Part shown: one piece after another, positions 25,977-34,833 of the stretch
Layout: each line of letters opens with the position of its first letter
How positions within the stretch are numbered: position 1 is the first letter of the stretch
Assembly (NCBI RefSeq): GCF_000317475.1
Contig: NC_019729.1
Coordinates: 5,594,501-5,658,500 of the forward strand
DNA from: Oscillatoria nigro-viridis PCC 7112
GTDB lineage: Bacteria > Cyanobacteriota > Cyanobacteriia > Cyanobacteriales > Microcoleaceae
Direction: 5' to 3'
DNA: 64,000 nt
The notes under the pieces: generated by a model
Told to the model about the DNA's origin: nothing
What the model saw: only the letters and a program-made list of their open reading frames with translations
Database searches by the model: none
Translations under genes and position numbers: made by a program

Positions 25977-26342
25977 TTAAGCCTCAAACGGGTTAATCAG
26001 TGTGAGTTCAGCAATCCACCGAAAATCCCCTATATTTCTTGTTACTAAAGTTCTGTCATATACCAAAGCTGTTGCCGCAATAATAGCATCCCCAAGTGTC
26101 ATTCTCCTTATCTGTCGCAACAGCACTGCGCGATCGAGTACAGCGTTAGAAATTGGTAGAACCTCCACCACACCAAAGAATTCCTCAAAGTACAATCTAT
26201 ACTCTTCATTTAGCCGAGGATAACCCAAGACTTCAACGTAACTTATTCCCGATACAACTATGTCATTTTCCCCAATAAAATGCCTAATCTGCGAGTTTTC
26301 TGGCTGGGAAGCGTAGATAATAATATTACTGTCTAGCAGCAT
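25977..26342 (-). CDS. vapC: VapC-type PIN-domain toxin, module 5
   Basis: A 121-residue PIN ribonuclease with LLDSNIIIYAS, SYVEVLGYP, TLGDAIIAATAL and VTRNIGDFRW giving the acidic quartet. It is only distantly similar to the VapC at 22013-22399, so it is not part of the duplications. It is coupled to its antitoxin by a one-base overlap (TAATG at 26342). Probably functional. Confidence 0.9.
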   Translation of the reverse strand: MLLDSNIIIYASQPENSQIRHFIGENDIVVSGISYVEVLGYPRLNEEYRLYFEEFFGVVEVLPISNAVLDRAVLLRQIRRMTLGDAIIAATALVYDRTLVTRNIGDFRWIAELTLINPFEA

Positions 26343-26605
26343 TATTCATCCCTACCTGGAAGTGGACGGTCTTGACGCAAATCTCGCTGCCATTCCACCG
26401 GATCGCTAATATCAGCAAAGACATTATTTGCTGCAATTTTTTCCAATATTTCAACTATTCTCTGACGGCGAAACTCCGCACTTAAAGTCGATCGCTCTTC
26501 TTGTAAAGTAACGTAAACTCTGACAGGGCGATCGCCTTGTCTTGGAATGTCATTAGCCCATTCTAAAAGATTTCCCTTCAATATAGCCTCAAATATTCGT
26601 TGCAT
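26342..26605 (-). CDS. Antitoxin of module 5 (PIN partner)
   Basis: An 87-residue protein: MQRIFEAILKGNLLEWANDI, PVRVYVTLQEE, RRQRIVEILEKIAANNVFAD, PVEWQRDLRQDRPLPGRDE. The C-terminal D..EWQR..R.DR.LPGR is a widespread tail of VapC-associated antitoxins. ATG 26605 is the better start, since it leaves the family-like MQRIFEAI terminus. Confidence 0.82.
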   Translation of the reverse strand: MQRIFEAILKGNLLEWANDIPRQGDRPVRVYVTLQEERSTLSAEFRRQRIVEILEKIAANNVFADISDPVEWQRDLRQDRPLPGRDE

Positions 26606-26678
26606 AGCTAATATCAACTATTCTTGATTTTTACTATTATAGCCCTTGGATTACTGGCTCGCCCTTTTCTTCCCTATC

Positions 26679-26910
26679 TTACTCATCCCATTCTGCTCTA
26701 AGTTGCAACTGTAATTCCAAAGCATCCACACGATACGGCAAAAAAACCTCGCCATCTCTTTAAATTTTTCCTGGGCAATCTTTCACTGCTACCCTGAGTC
26801 TGGGTTGTTACCCGATCGCGAACCAATGCTGACAATACTTTTAACAGTTGCTGTTGCTCTTCAAGAGTAAGACTTTGAGCCTGACTCAGTACCTCGCTAT
26901 AAGTAGACAT
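26679..26910 (-). pseudogene. vapB: VapB-type antitoxin duplicate, frameshifted in a poly-A tract
   Basis: It starts MSTYSEVLSQAQSLTLEEQQ like the antitoxin at 22392-22622 and stays parallel to KNLKRWRGF. There a run of seven A (plus strand, about 26740-26746) replaces six A in the intact copy, shifting the frame. Restoring one base gives RVDALELQLQLRAEWDE and a stop at 26679. No PIN gene follows this copy. A run-length slip is the simplest cause; reversible phase variation is conceivable. Confidence 0.8.
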
Positions 26911-27025
26911 AGGCTTTATGTTGAGATTTTTGGGCTGATTGTCATTATACCAATTTAGGAGCGAAGGAAGTGCGATCGCCTTTATCTTCCCCAAGTACGA
27001 TCGCCCTGATTTTCCTCAAGTGCAA

Positions 27026-27376
27026 TTAAACTTGACCCGGCAAATCCAAGGCAATTAATAAAGCTTGATTCAGCAGAAGTATTGCTTCATCACTAAGCAT
27101 TCCTCGTAAACTCAATAAACGAGATTTAGATAATACCCGTAGTCGATCTGCCATAGCGATAGAATCGTTGGTTAATCCACCGTCGGGAGCTTTAATTAAT
27201 ATCTGAGTGGCATAAACTCGTTTACCCGTTTGATAAGTAGTGCAGGGAATAGCCAAAACTACAGGGCTATATGTATTGATTGTAGCTCGACTAACCATGA
27301 TAACAGGACGGGTTCATCCTTGTTAAGAATCCTCAACAGCTTCAAGTCTAGCATCATAGACTTCTCCCCGGTTCAT
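27026..27376 (-). pseudogene. mazF: MazF/PemK-type toxin with two nonsense codons
   Basis: From ATG 27376 the frame reads MNRGEVYDARLEAVEDS, TAA (27323-27325), Gln-Gly, TGA (27314-27316), then TRPVIMVSRATINTYSPVVL, RVYATQILIKAPDGGL and ALLIALDLPGQ. The family has SEQGGTRPV at the break, so GAA-to-TAA and GGA-to-TGA changes in one frame account for it. The catalytic loop region is therefore lost. MazF toxins are sequence-specific mRNA endoribonucleases. No clear MazE gene precedes it. The downstream part alone (GTG/ATG 27298) is unlikely to be active. Confidence 0.85.
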
Positions 27377-27424
27377 ACAGGAGATTCTCCCAATTGCAGC
27401 GCTTCCCAAATTGACTAAATTTAC

Positions 27425-27439
27425 ATCGTATTGTACGAT
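27425..27439. promoter_or_regulatory. Short inverted repeat upstream of mazF remnant
   Basis: ATCGTA-TTG-TACGAT, a 6+6 palindrome between the divergent mazF remnant and the membrane-protein gene. A possible old operator. Confidence 0.35.
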
Positions 27440-27525
27440 AGACAAAGATTTATCGCACAATCGCAAATACTTAACAAATAATCTTATTACAAGTTAACAA
27501 TTTTAAAAAAGAGACTCTGACACCG

Positions 27526-29481
27526 ATGATTTCATACATAATATCATTCTCCTGGGGAATTTGCCTGCTACTATCGCTCACAGGTTGGGGAAAAGCCCTC
27601 AACCATATCCTGTTTCCCAAGCAGCGAGTTGACTGGGGACAAAGAGCCGCTTGGGGTCTAGCTTTCAGCCTTATAATTGGCGGTGTATTAAACGCAACTT
27701 GGAATATCTCGCCAACCACTATTTTGATTTTTTTAGGTTTGGGACTCATTTATTGTCTAGTAGATTTGGTAAATCACAGACAATCAATCGCCACTAATCT
27801 ATCACAGCTATTTGAAGAAAGTCGCCAAGATAAAATTATCTTATCAGGCATTGCCATAGTTAGTTTTTTGATTTTAATCCAATATGCCGGATGGGTTTAT
27901 ACAGGCAGACTCAACTTTGCCAACATGGTGTATGCTGACGGGTTTAATACCAGCGATGACTACCACGCTTACTTAGTATTTCCCCACAAAATGCTGCAAC
28001 TCGGTTCGATGGGCCTAGAGCCTTTTAGCGAAAGAAGAATAACATCTTTGGGCGGACAGTCATTTCTCCATACTTTCATTGTCAGCGTACTTTCCGACAC
28101 TAATTTAAACATCATAGACCCGGGTTTGGCGCTGATAATTACACTCGCACTAATTATCGGATTTTTTAAAGACAATCCAGCCTCGACTAGACGAGTAATA
28201 TTTACAATTTTATTGGTTATATTGATTCCTGTCCCCAAGGCAAACACTACAAGTATCATGCTGCCTGTCGCTTTATTTTTAAGTTTGTTTAGAACCCTTG
28301 ACAGCAAAGAAATAGACCGCAGCTCTTGGGTTTCCAATGCTTGTATTATCGCTTTAATTTCCGCAGCAATTTGTACTTTAAAATCTTCTCTAATTCCCGC
28401 CTCGGTTATTGTATTTGCAGTTAGCTACCTTTGCTATTTTATTAGTTCAAATACCAAACTAAAAGTTGTATGGGAATTCGGGCTGGCCACAGTATTAGTA
28501 GGAATATTTCTCCTACCTTGGATGATTTCTTTGTATCAATCTTCAGGTACTTTATTGTATCCTCTTTTGGGAAAAGGCTATCACGCCTCCGCCTACGGCA
28601 TCACTTTCAAATCAGGTGGGACACTCTTGGGAACTGTTAAAACAGCCCTCGGAGCATTCAGAGGTATTTACGTTTTGATACTGATATTGCTCGGCTGCTT
28701 GAGCTTAAGTATCCGACCTCTGAAATTTGCTAATTTACCCGCCGAATCCTCGTTCTCGAACCGCCAAGCACCTTTATCTATGACAGTTGCAGCGCTAGTG
28801 GCAACAGTTCTTGTAGGCGTACTTACCGAAAATGCCGACCCTTTTCGCTATTCATTCTCTCACCTGTTTCCGGCAATTATCATATTAATTATGATCGCCA
28901 TGACTGATACAGGAGGGTTAAATAAAAACGCGATTCCTAACTTTTTTATTGTCGCTGTATTTTGTGCAGGTCTTACACTCAGCTACCGCTGGGATCTCAC
29001 TAAAAATACTTATTCAGCTTATGTGAAAAATATTAAATTCGGACTAACGAGTCCATCTTTAGTTTCAGCTAAGCAAAAGTTGCAGTATGCAGCACTGCAA
29101 CAGTCAATTCCACAGGGAGAAACAGTTTTAACCAGGCTAGATGCACCTTTTATCCTAGATTTTAAACGAAATCAACTTTTCCTCGCCGACTGGCCGGGGG
29201 GAGCGAGTTTGCCTCCCGGAATGCCTGCATTCAAAGGCCCGGAAGCCTTGGCAAACTATTTAGTTTCCAAATCTATTCGATACATCGCTTATTCGTCTTG
29301 GAGTCTCAATCATCCCGCAGATGTAGATACTTCAGGACCTGGATTGTCATCTTGGTTTCGACTGCAATCACAACTATCTCACGACTTTCGGGATAACGTG
29401 CAGCAACTTGCAAAAACTCGAAAAAAGCTCTATGAAGACGGAGAAAAGTTTGTGCTGGATTTGGGATCTCAGCGTAAGTAG
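27526..29481 (+). CDS. Polytopic GT-C-like membrane protein
   Basis: A 651-residue protein with about a dozen hydrophobic helices (from IISFSWGICLLLSLTGWG to FFIVAVFCAGLTLSY) and a soluble C-terminal ~140 residues (VLTRLDAPFILDFKRNQLFL, GPEALANYLVSKSIRYIAYS). A luminal DGFNTSDDYHAY motif after helix four is reminiscent of the acidic catalytic loop of GT-C glycosyltransferases that use polyprenyl-phosphate sugars. I do not recognise an exact family. Neighbouring genes (GT2 with membrane tail, SMR-type transporter, methyltransferase) support a role in surface glycan assembly. The converging methyltransferase gene ends 7 bases away. Confidence 0.65.
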   Translation: MISYIISFSWGICLLLSLTGWGKALNHILFPKQRVDWGQRAAWGLAFSLIIGGVLNATWNISPTTILIFLGLGLIYCLVDLVNHRQSIATNLSQLFEESRQDKIILSGIAIVSFLILIQYAGWVYTGRLNFANMVYADGFNTSDDYHAYLVFPHKMLQLGSMGLEPFSERRITSLGGQSFLHTFIVSVLSDTNLNIIDPGLALIITLALIIGFFKDNPASTRRVIFTILLVILIPVPKANTTSIMLPVALFLSLFRTLDSKEIDRSSWVSNACIIALISAAICTLKSSLIPASVIVFAVSYLCYFISSNTKLKVVWEFGLATVLVGIFLLPWMISLYQSSGTLLYPLLGKGYHASAYGITFKSGGTLLGTVKTALGAFRGIYVLILILLGCLSLSIRPLKFANLPAESSFSNRQAPLSMTVAALVATVLVGVLTENADPFRYSFSHLFPAIIILIMIAMTDTGGLNKNAIPNFFIVAVFCAGLTLSYRWDLTKNTYSAYVKNIKFGLTSPSLVSAKQKLQYAALQQSIPQGETVLTRLDAPFILDFKRNQLFLADWPGGASLPPGMPAFKGPEALANYLVSKSIRYIAYSSWSLNHPADVDTSGPGLSSWFRLQSQLSHDFRDNVQQLAKTRKKLYEDGEKFVLDLGSQRK

Positions 29482-29488
29482 CAACTTT

Positions 29489-30163
29489 TTAGATGACGAA
29501 ATAAAAGAGGAGATTAGATATCAAACCGAGCAGCCGGAAATATCTGGTATAAACTTCAGCATCTGCTGGTAGCATCTTTAATACCTCTTTTTCGGATAGA
29601 AGGTTGAGATTTTCCTCTTTGGCGAAAAAGTGCTTGCCGAGCAATTTCAGCAAAGCTCGAAACCAAGAGGGGGGAAACCAGTGTATTAGGGGAACAGCAG
29701 TGTGGAATTCTACGGGATACCAGCGGTTGGGAGTTGTGATGCAGCAAGTTTTGCCGACGCGGCAAAGTTCCCGAACAAAAGCTTGTTGCTGAGTCCGACT
29801 TCCGACGTGTTCGATTACGGCAAAACTCACGACTAAATCAAAACTTTTGTCGGGAAATGGCAAGCTTAATCCATCAGAACACACGTATTTTAAACCTGGA
29901 TATTCTTTTTCTAAAAACGCAGCATCTTCTATACCGACTGCGGTGATTTTGTCCTTATGCGGATAAAGTTTCTCAAAGAAATTGCAGTCTTCGCGGCGGT
30001 CGGAAGTTACTCCTACATCCAACACGGTTGTGGCGGCGCTGGGATTGGCTAATGCCATGAGGAAATCGAACATTTTTTGGCGGGCGTACCAAGATAGTTT
30101 AGTTGCGAAACCGCCTAGCTTGGGACCAACATACTCGCTGGAGTTGTTTTCAGTTAGTGTCAT
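29489..30163 (-). CDS. Class I SAM-dependent methyltransferase
   Basis: A 224-residue protein with motif I VLDVGVTSDRRED, an acidic IEDAAFLEKEYPGLKYV, CSDGLSLPFPDKSFDLVVSF, and AVIEHVGSRTQQQAFVRELC, as in Methyltransf_11 enzymes. The C-terminal ~70 residues (LIHWFPPSWFRALLKLLGKH, LLGLISNLLFYFVI) are hydrophobic and may contact a membrane lipid substrate. Context suggests a lipid-linked or polysaccharide acceptor, but the substrate is not known. It converges on the GT-C-like gene and lies 131 bases downstream of the GT2 gene on the same strand. Confidence 0.85.
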   Translation of the reverse strand: MTLTENNSSEYVGPKLGGFATKLSWYARQKMFDFLMALANPSAATTVLDVGVTSDRREDCNFFEKLYPHKDKITAVGIEDAAFLEKEYPGLKYVCSDGLSLPFPDKSFDLVVSFAVIEHVGSRTQQQAFVRELCRVGKTCCITTPNRWYPVEFHTAVPLIHWFPPSWFRALLKLLGKHFFAKEENLNLLSEKEVLKMLPADAEVYTRYFRLLGLISNLLFYFVI

Positions 30164-30293
30164 ATAATTTCAGGTTTGAGATCAACTGACAACCTGGTTT
30201 AAGCCCGAGTGTTCGCGACGGATTTAACACAGGATTTGGGCAAGTTAAATCATGTTTGCTGAAATTTGTAACCAAATTTTACATCTAATTATT

Positions 30294-31472
30294 TTACCTG
30301 CGCTTTAAGCCTAGTACGCTGAGAAAAAAGCTCGAAAAAACTATCTGCAAACCGACAGTCAGGCAAGTGAGCGAGGGAATAACCAAACGCAGAGTTTTAG
30401 AAGGGTCGAGAGAACCGAAAGCCGTTTCGTTCCAGATAGTTAATGACAATAACGAGCCAACTATTCCGATTAAAATCAGCGTGACTCCGACAATCAATCC
30501 TGTCTCTAGGGTGACATAGCGAAATATTTTGTTGAGTTTGGGGTCTTCGGGCAGGAATTTCTCGCTGATAGCGAAAATTTTGGTGAAAAAAGCGAAAGTT
30601 ACTGCTTGAAAACCGATGATAATTGCGATCGCACCATACAGCAGCGTGTGTACATCAAAGTTGATAGCCCCGATTTTTTGAGTACCGGGCAACAGCCAAA
30701 TGCTAACAATTAGACCCCAAATCATCAGCGCAGTACCCGGATACAAAAACAGCCACCGAGGACTGTATAGCAGCAAAAATCGCAGGTGCCGCCAGCCATC
30801 TCGCCAAGTTCGCAAGTGCGGCGGCCGGCTGCGGCCGTCGGGAGAAAGTACGGTTGGGATTTCAGTTATCCGCAGCTTGTATACAGAGGCCTTGACCACC
30901 ATTTCGCTAGCAAATTCCATCCCCGTCGTTTGCAAGTCGAGTTTCAAAATTGAGTCTCTCCTAAAACCCCTGAGTCCACAGTGAAAATCGCCGACGGGAC
31001 TTGCAAAAAATAGCCGTCCAACCCATGTCAGCACCGGATTTCCTAAATATTTGTGCAGCGGCGGCATGGCCCCCGGTTTGATGCCCCCTTGAAACCGGTT
31101 TCCCATTACTAAGTCGAAACCTTCTCGCAATTTGTGGACAAAAGCGCCGAGGTTTGAAAAATTGTAGCTGTCGTCAGCATCGCCCATGATAATATAAACT
31201 CCGCGCGCTGCGATGATGCCTCCCATGAGGGCGCTGCCGTAGCCTTTGGCCGCTACGGGTACGACTCGGGCCCCCATGCTCGTAGCGATATCTTGAGAAC
31301 CGTCAGTGCTGCCGTTGTCTGCTATGATTACCTCGCCGGCAATATCAAGTTCGCGCAGGGACTTCTGCGCTTTCTCGATGCAGATTTCTAAAGTTTCTGC
31401 CTCGTTGAGGCAGGGCATGAGTATCGAGAGTTCGAGAGTGCATTCCCTGTTGGTGTTAGTCTGCTCTGCCAT
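30294..31472 (-). CDS. Family 2 glycosyltransferase with C-terminal membrane helices (polyprenyl-phosphate sugar synthase type)
   Basis: A 392-residue protein. The GT-A domain has LSILMPCLNEAETLEICIEK, IIADNGSTDGSQDIA, IIMGDADDSYNF (DxD) and GDFHCGLRGFRRD, as in dolichyl/undecaprenyl-phosphate hexose synthases. The last ~150 residues hold four hydrophobic helices, for instance LLYGAIAIIIGFQAVTFAFF. Such enzymes transfer a hexose from NDP-sugar to polyprenyl phosphate on the cytosolic face. The divergent SMR-type transporter gene next door could flip the product and the GT-C-like protein could use it (inference). Confidence 0.88.
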   Translation of the reverse strand: MAEQTNTNRECTLELSILMPCLNEAETLEICIEKAQKSLRELDIAGEVIIADNGSTDGSQDIATSMGARVVPVAAKGYGSALMGGIIAARGVYIIMGDADDSYNFSNLGAFVHKLREGFDLVMGNRFQGGIKPGAMPPLHKYLGNPVLTWVGRLFFASPVGDFHCGLRGFRRDSILKLDLQTTGMEFASEMVVKASVYKLRITEIPTVLSPDGRSRPPHLRTWRDGWRHLRFLLLYSPRWLFLYPGTALMIWGLIVSIWLLPGTQKIGAINFDVHTLLYGAIAIIIGFQAVTFAFFTKIFAISEKFLPEDPKLNKIFRYVTLETGLIVGVTLILIGIVGSLLSLTIWNETAFGSLDPSKTLRLVIPSLTCLTVGLQIVFSSFFLSVLGLKRR

Positions 31473-31629
31473 ATGTTTGTTCTACTGTTGCTGGCGATCG
31501 ACAATACTTATCTTTTCCAGTATCTATCCTTAAAATAGTAGTGGTGAAGAAAACTAAACAAAACTTAACTAAAGCTTTTAAGCTTTTTGGGAACAGCAAG
31601 TTGTGATTGTAATATAGGTTACTGAACTT

Positions 31630-32022
31630 ATGAGTAGAAGCGTTTTTATAGTTTTGCTTGGTGCTATTTTGTGCAGTGTTTTAGGCCAATTTATTCTGAA
31701 GGCAGGAGCTAAAATATTAGGGCCCATTGGCGCTGCTAATTTAGTAGAAAAAGTCCTAGCAATGGCAACTCAGCCTTTGATAGTTGCAGGTCTGTGTTTG
31801 TATGCAGTTTCTTCGATCGGCTTTATCGTAGTTTTGTCTCGCGCCAACATTAGCATAGTCTCGCCTTTACTGTCCATTAGTTACTTGTTTACTGTTTTAG
31901 GCGGCAAACTTATATTTAACGAGCCTTTGCCGCCGCTGCGGTTGGTAGGCGTGGCACTAATTATGACGGGAGTAATTTTTGTACTCAGAGGTCAAGCTGG
32001 GGGAGTAACTGGAGGCAACTAA
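31630..32022 (+). CDS. EamA/SMR-type small membrane transporter
   Basis: A 130-residue protein with four hydrophobic helices and a short hydrophilic tail. Markers are GAILCSVLGQFILKAGAK in helix 1, SIGFIVVLSRANISIVSPLL in the middle and LIFNEPLPPLRLVGVALIM at the end, as in EmrE/ArnE-like half-size transporters. Members such as ArnE/ArnF flip undecaprenyl-phosphate sugars, and the divergently placed GT2 gene fits that role better than drug export. The 157-base gap should hold both promoters. Confidence 0.8.
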   Translation: MSRSVFIVLLGAILCSVLGQFILKAGAKILGPIGAANLVEKVLAMATQPLIVAGLCLYAVSSIGFIVVLSRANISIVSPLLSISYLFTVLGGKLIFNEPLPPLRLVGVALIMTGVIFVLRGQAGGVTGGN

Positions 32023-32201
32023 TACGATTTTAGATTGACGATTGACGATTGAATAATTTTAAATTAAGTCCACAGGTGAATATCATGGATATTTAACTGA
32101 TATCTAAAATTTAGATTCGGAAGTTAAGTCAGGGTTTCTATCGGTTGTGGGGCGGTGGAAAGGGTGTATGTGAGTTTTGTGTCCTAAAATGATGCTGCTG
32201 T

Positions 32202-33086
32202 ATGTCTAATATTTCTGAGCCTGTGAATCCCAATCAATTATTGAGCGATCGCACCGCAGTTCTTGCTACCATGCACCAAAAAGAACGGGTGATGGCTCCT
32301 GTTTTGGAACGAGAATTTGGCGTAAATATCCTAGTACCTGCGGAGCTTGACACTGACACTTTCGGCACCTTCACCAGAGAAGTTAAACGCTTAGGAACTC
32401 AAATAGAAGCGGCTCGCCATAAAGCACAAAAAGCCCTAGAAATTGCAGGCGAAACTCTTGCCTTTGCCAGCGAAGGTACTTTCGGCCCTCACCCAATGAT
32501 GCCGTATCTGCCAGCTAACAGAGAAATAGTAATTTTATTAGATCGAGCCAACAATCTAGAACTTATCGGCGAATATTTGTCCGTTGAAACTAACTACAGT
32601 CACCAGGTAGTTTCCAGTATAGAAGAAGCAAATGATTTTGCTAAAAAAGCTGGATTCCCCGATCACGCGCTGGTGGTTGTAGTTGGCGAAGCTGCCCTCG
32701 GTAACGGCGAAATTGTCAAGGGCATTAAGACAGAAAAACAACTTTTTGACGCTGTGACAGCAGGCTTAAAAAAATCGTCAACTGGCCGAGTTCACATCGA
32801 AACAGATATGCGGGCGATGTACAATCCAACTCGGATGAAAAACATCGAAAATGCAACTCTGGATTTAGTTAAAAAATTTAAGCAATTCTGCCCGGAGTGC
32901 GGTTGGCCGGGATTCGATATAGCTGAGACGAAAATCGGATTGCCCTGCGGACTTTGCTATTTTCCGACTCAGCTAGCGCGATCGGCAATCTATAAATGCA
33001 AAAACTGCGGTTATACTAAAGAAAAAGTGTTTCCCGACGGTCGAGAGACTGCCGATCCTTCCCTGTGTCAATATTGCAACCCTTAG
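32202..33086 (+). CDS. Conserved hypothetical protein, DUF6671-like
   Basis: A 294-residue cytosolic protein: LLSDRTAVLATMHQKERVMA, LEREFGVNILVPAELDTDTF, an ASEGTFGPHPMMPYLPANRE segment, and VHIETDMRAMYNPTRMKNI. The C-terminal third has a treble CxxC pattern (FCPECGWPG, GLPCGLC, YKCKNCGYTKEK, CQYCNP) likely to bind zinc. I recall this architecture as DUF6671; the function is undescribed. The GTFGPHP and TDMRAM.N.TR.K motifs look like an active or ligand site. It is upstream of glcD on the same strand, 69 bases away. Confidence 0.75.
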   Translation: MSNISEPVNPNQLLSDRTAVLATMHQKERVMAPVLEREFGVNILVPAELDTDTFGTFTREVKRLGTQIEAARHKAQKALEIAGETLAFASEGTFGPHPMMPYLPANREIVILLDRANNLELIGEYLSVETNYSHQVVSSIEEANDFAKKAGFPDHALVVVVGEAALGNGEIVKGIKTEKQLFDAVTAGLKKSSTGRVHIETDMRAMYNPTRMKNIENATLDLVKKFKQFCPECGWPGFDIAETKIGLPCGLCYFPTQLARSAIYKCKNCGYTKEKVFPDGRETADPSLCQYCNP

Positions 33087-33155
33087 AAAAATAATTGCCT
33101 AAACTTAGTAAAATTTGCAACAATATTATTGATAGTTCCCTAATTAAATTCACTA

Positions 33156-34631
33156 ATGATAGCCGTAGAAACAGAACGCAACTGGAAACCCGTTATTAAA
33201 GAATTCGAGGCTGTAGTCGGCAAAAATGGGGTGGTACAGCGCCGCGAAGAATTGATTGTCTACGAGTGCGACGGACTCGCCAGCTACCGCCAGCGCCCCG
33301 CCGTGGCGGTATTGCCTCGAACTACCGAGGAAGTGGCGCAAGTGGTCAAAATATGCGATCGCCACTCAATTCCCTGGGTTGCTAGAGGCGCAGGAACCGG
33401 CCTTTCCGGCGGCGCTTTGCCTGTAGAAAACTGCGTGCTGATTGTTACTGCCCTGATGCGAAAAATCCTGAAAGTAGACTTAGAAAATCAGCAAGTAGTC
33501 GTGCAACCGGGAGTAATTAATAACTGGGTAACGCAAGCAGTTAGCGGCGCCGGTTTCTACTACGCGCCAGATCCTTCCAGTCAAATTGTTTGTTCGGTTG
33601 GCGGCAACGTTGCCGAAAATTCTGGCGGCGTTCACTGCCTCAAATACGGAGTCACAACGAATCACGTTTTAGGATTAAAATTGGTACTTCCCGACGGTTC
33701 GATTGTCGATGTCGGTGGCGAAATTCCCGAAATGCCCGGTTACGATTTAACAGGTGTATTTGTCGGTTCCGAAGGCACTTTAGGAATCGCTACAGAAGTT
33801 ACTTTGCGAATTCTCAAAGCGCCCGAATCAATTTGCGTTCTCCTAGCGGATTTTTCCAGTATAGAAGCAGCGGGCGAATCGGTTTCCGATATTATCAGCG
33901 CTGGCATTATTCCCGGCGGCATGGAAATCATGGATAACATCAGCATCAATGCTGTGGAAGATGTGGTGGCAACGGGATGTTATCCCCGCGATGCGGCCGC
34001 AATTCTCCTCGTAGAAATCGACGGTTTAGAAGTGGAAGTTGCCACAAACAAACAGCGGATTGCCGATATCTGCAAGCATAACGGAGCGCGAAATATCACC
34101 GCGGCAACAGACCCGCAAACGCGCCTAAAAATTTGGAAAGGGCGGAAAGCTGCTTTTGCGGCGGCGGGTCATCTCAGCCCGGATTATTACGTGCAAGACG
34201 GCGTAATTCCGCGAACGCAAATGGCTTATGTTTTGAAAGAAATTGAGGGCTTGAGCGAGAAATACGGTTATCGGATTGCTAATGTATTTCACGCGGGAGA
34301 CGGGAATTTGCACCCGCTGATTCTGTACGATAACTCGGTAAAAGGTGCGCTGGAAAAGGTGGAAGAATTGGGCGGGGAAATTCTCAAGCTTTGCGTGAAA
34401 GTTGGGGGAAGTCTTTCGGGGGAACACGGCATCGGCGCTGACAAGAAGTGTTTTATGCCGGATATGTTTTCGGAGGTAGATTTGGAGACGATGCAGTGGG
34501 TGCGTCAGGTGTTTAATCCGAAAGCTTTGGCGAATCCTGGGAAGATGTTTCCGACGCCGAAGACTTGCGGGGAAGCGGCGAGGGCGAAGGTGGAAACTTT
34601 TAAAAAGTTGGAGGGTGTGGAGGTTTTTTAA
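33156..34631 (+). CDS. glcD: Glycolate dehydrogenase subunit GlcD (FAD-linked oxidase)
   Basis: A 491-residue protein of the FAD_binding_4/FAD-oxidase_C family. The PCMH FAD domain has WVARGAGTGLSGGALP and GGNVAENSGGVHCLKYGVT. The C-terminal domain has HAGDGNLHPLILYD and GGSLSGEHGIGADKK, the catalytic His/metal region. It oxidises glycolate (or D-lactate) to the keto acid, serving photorespiration. GlcE and GlcF are not adjacent, which is usual in cyanobacteria. D-lactate specificity cannot be excluded from sequence alone. Confidence 0.92.
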   Translation: MIAVETERNWKPVIKEFEAVVGKNGVVQRREELIVYECDGLASYRQRPAVAVLPRTTEEVAQVVKICDRHSIPWVARGAGTGLSGGALPVENCVLIVTALMRKILKVDLENQQVVVQPGVINNWVTQAVSGAGFYYAPDPSSQIVCSVGGNVAENSGGVHCLKYGVTTNHVLGLKLVLPDGSIVDVGGEIPEMPGYDLTGVFVGSEGTLGIATEVTLRILKAPESICVLLADFSSIEAAGESVSDIISAGIIPGGMEIMDNISINAVEDVVATGCYPRDAAAILLVEIDGLEVEVATNKQRIADICKHNGARNITAATDPQTRLKIWKGRKAAFAAAGHLSPDYYVQDGVIPRTQMAYVLKEIEGLSEKYGYRIANVFHAGDGNLHPLILYDNSVKGALEKVEELGGEILKLCVKVGGSLSGEHGIGADKKCFMPDMFSEVDLETMQWVRQVFNPKALANPGKMFPTPKTCGEAARAKVETFKKLEGVEVF

Positions 34632-34712
34632 TTCCCTATTTATGCGGGTAATGTGAGCAGAAAAGCACCCTGAAATAGTCTCTACAATCGGGATGCAACG
34701 CCTCTAAGTATG

Positions 34713-34755
34713 CGTTCCCAGCCAGAGTCTGGGAACGAGAAAAAACGATTTTTCT
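34713..34755. repeat. Hairpins between glcD and a histidine kinase gene
   Basis: CGTTCCCAG / CTGGGAACG (34713-34721 with 34729-34737) followed by GAGAAAAA / TTTTTCTC. The first is a widespread cyanobacterial palindrome type. Together they could terminate transcription from both converging genes. Confidence 0.6.
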
Positions 34756-34833
34756 CGTTTTGTAGGAGTGCGATTCCCGCTCGCTGGTTTGCCTATATAT
34801 CAAATTGGTAAGGTGCAGATTGCACATTCCGCA

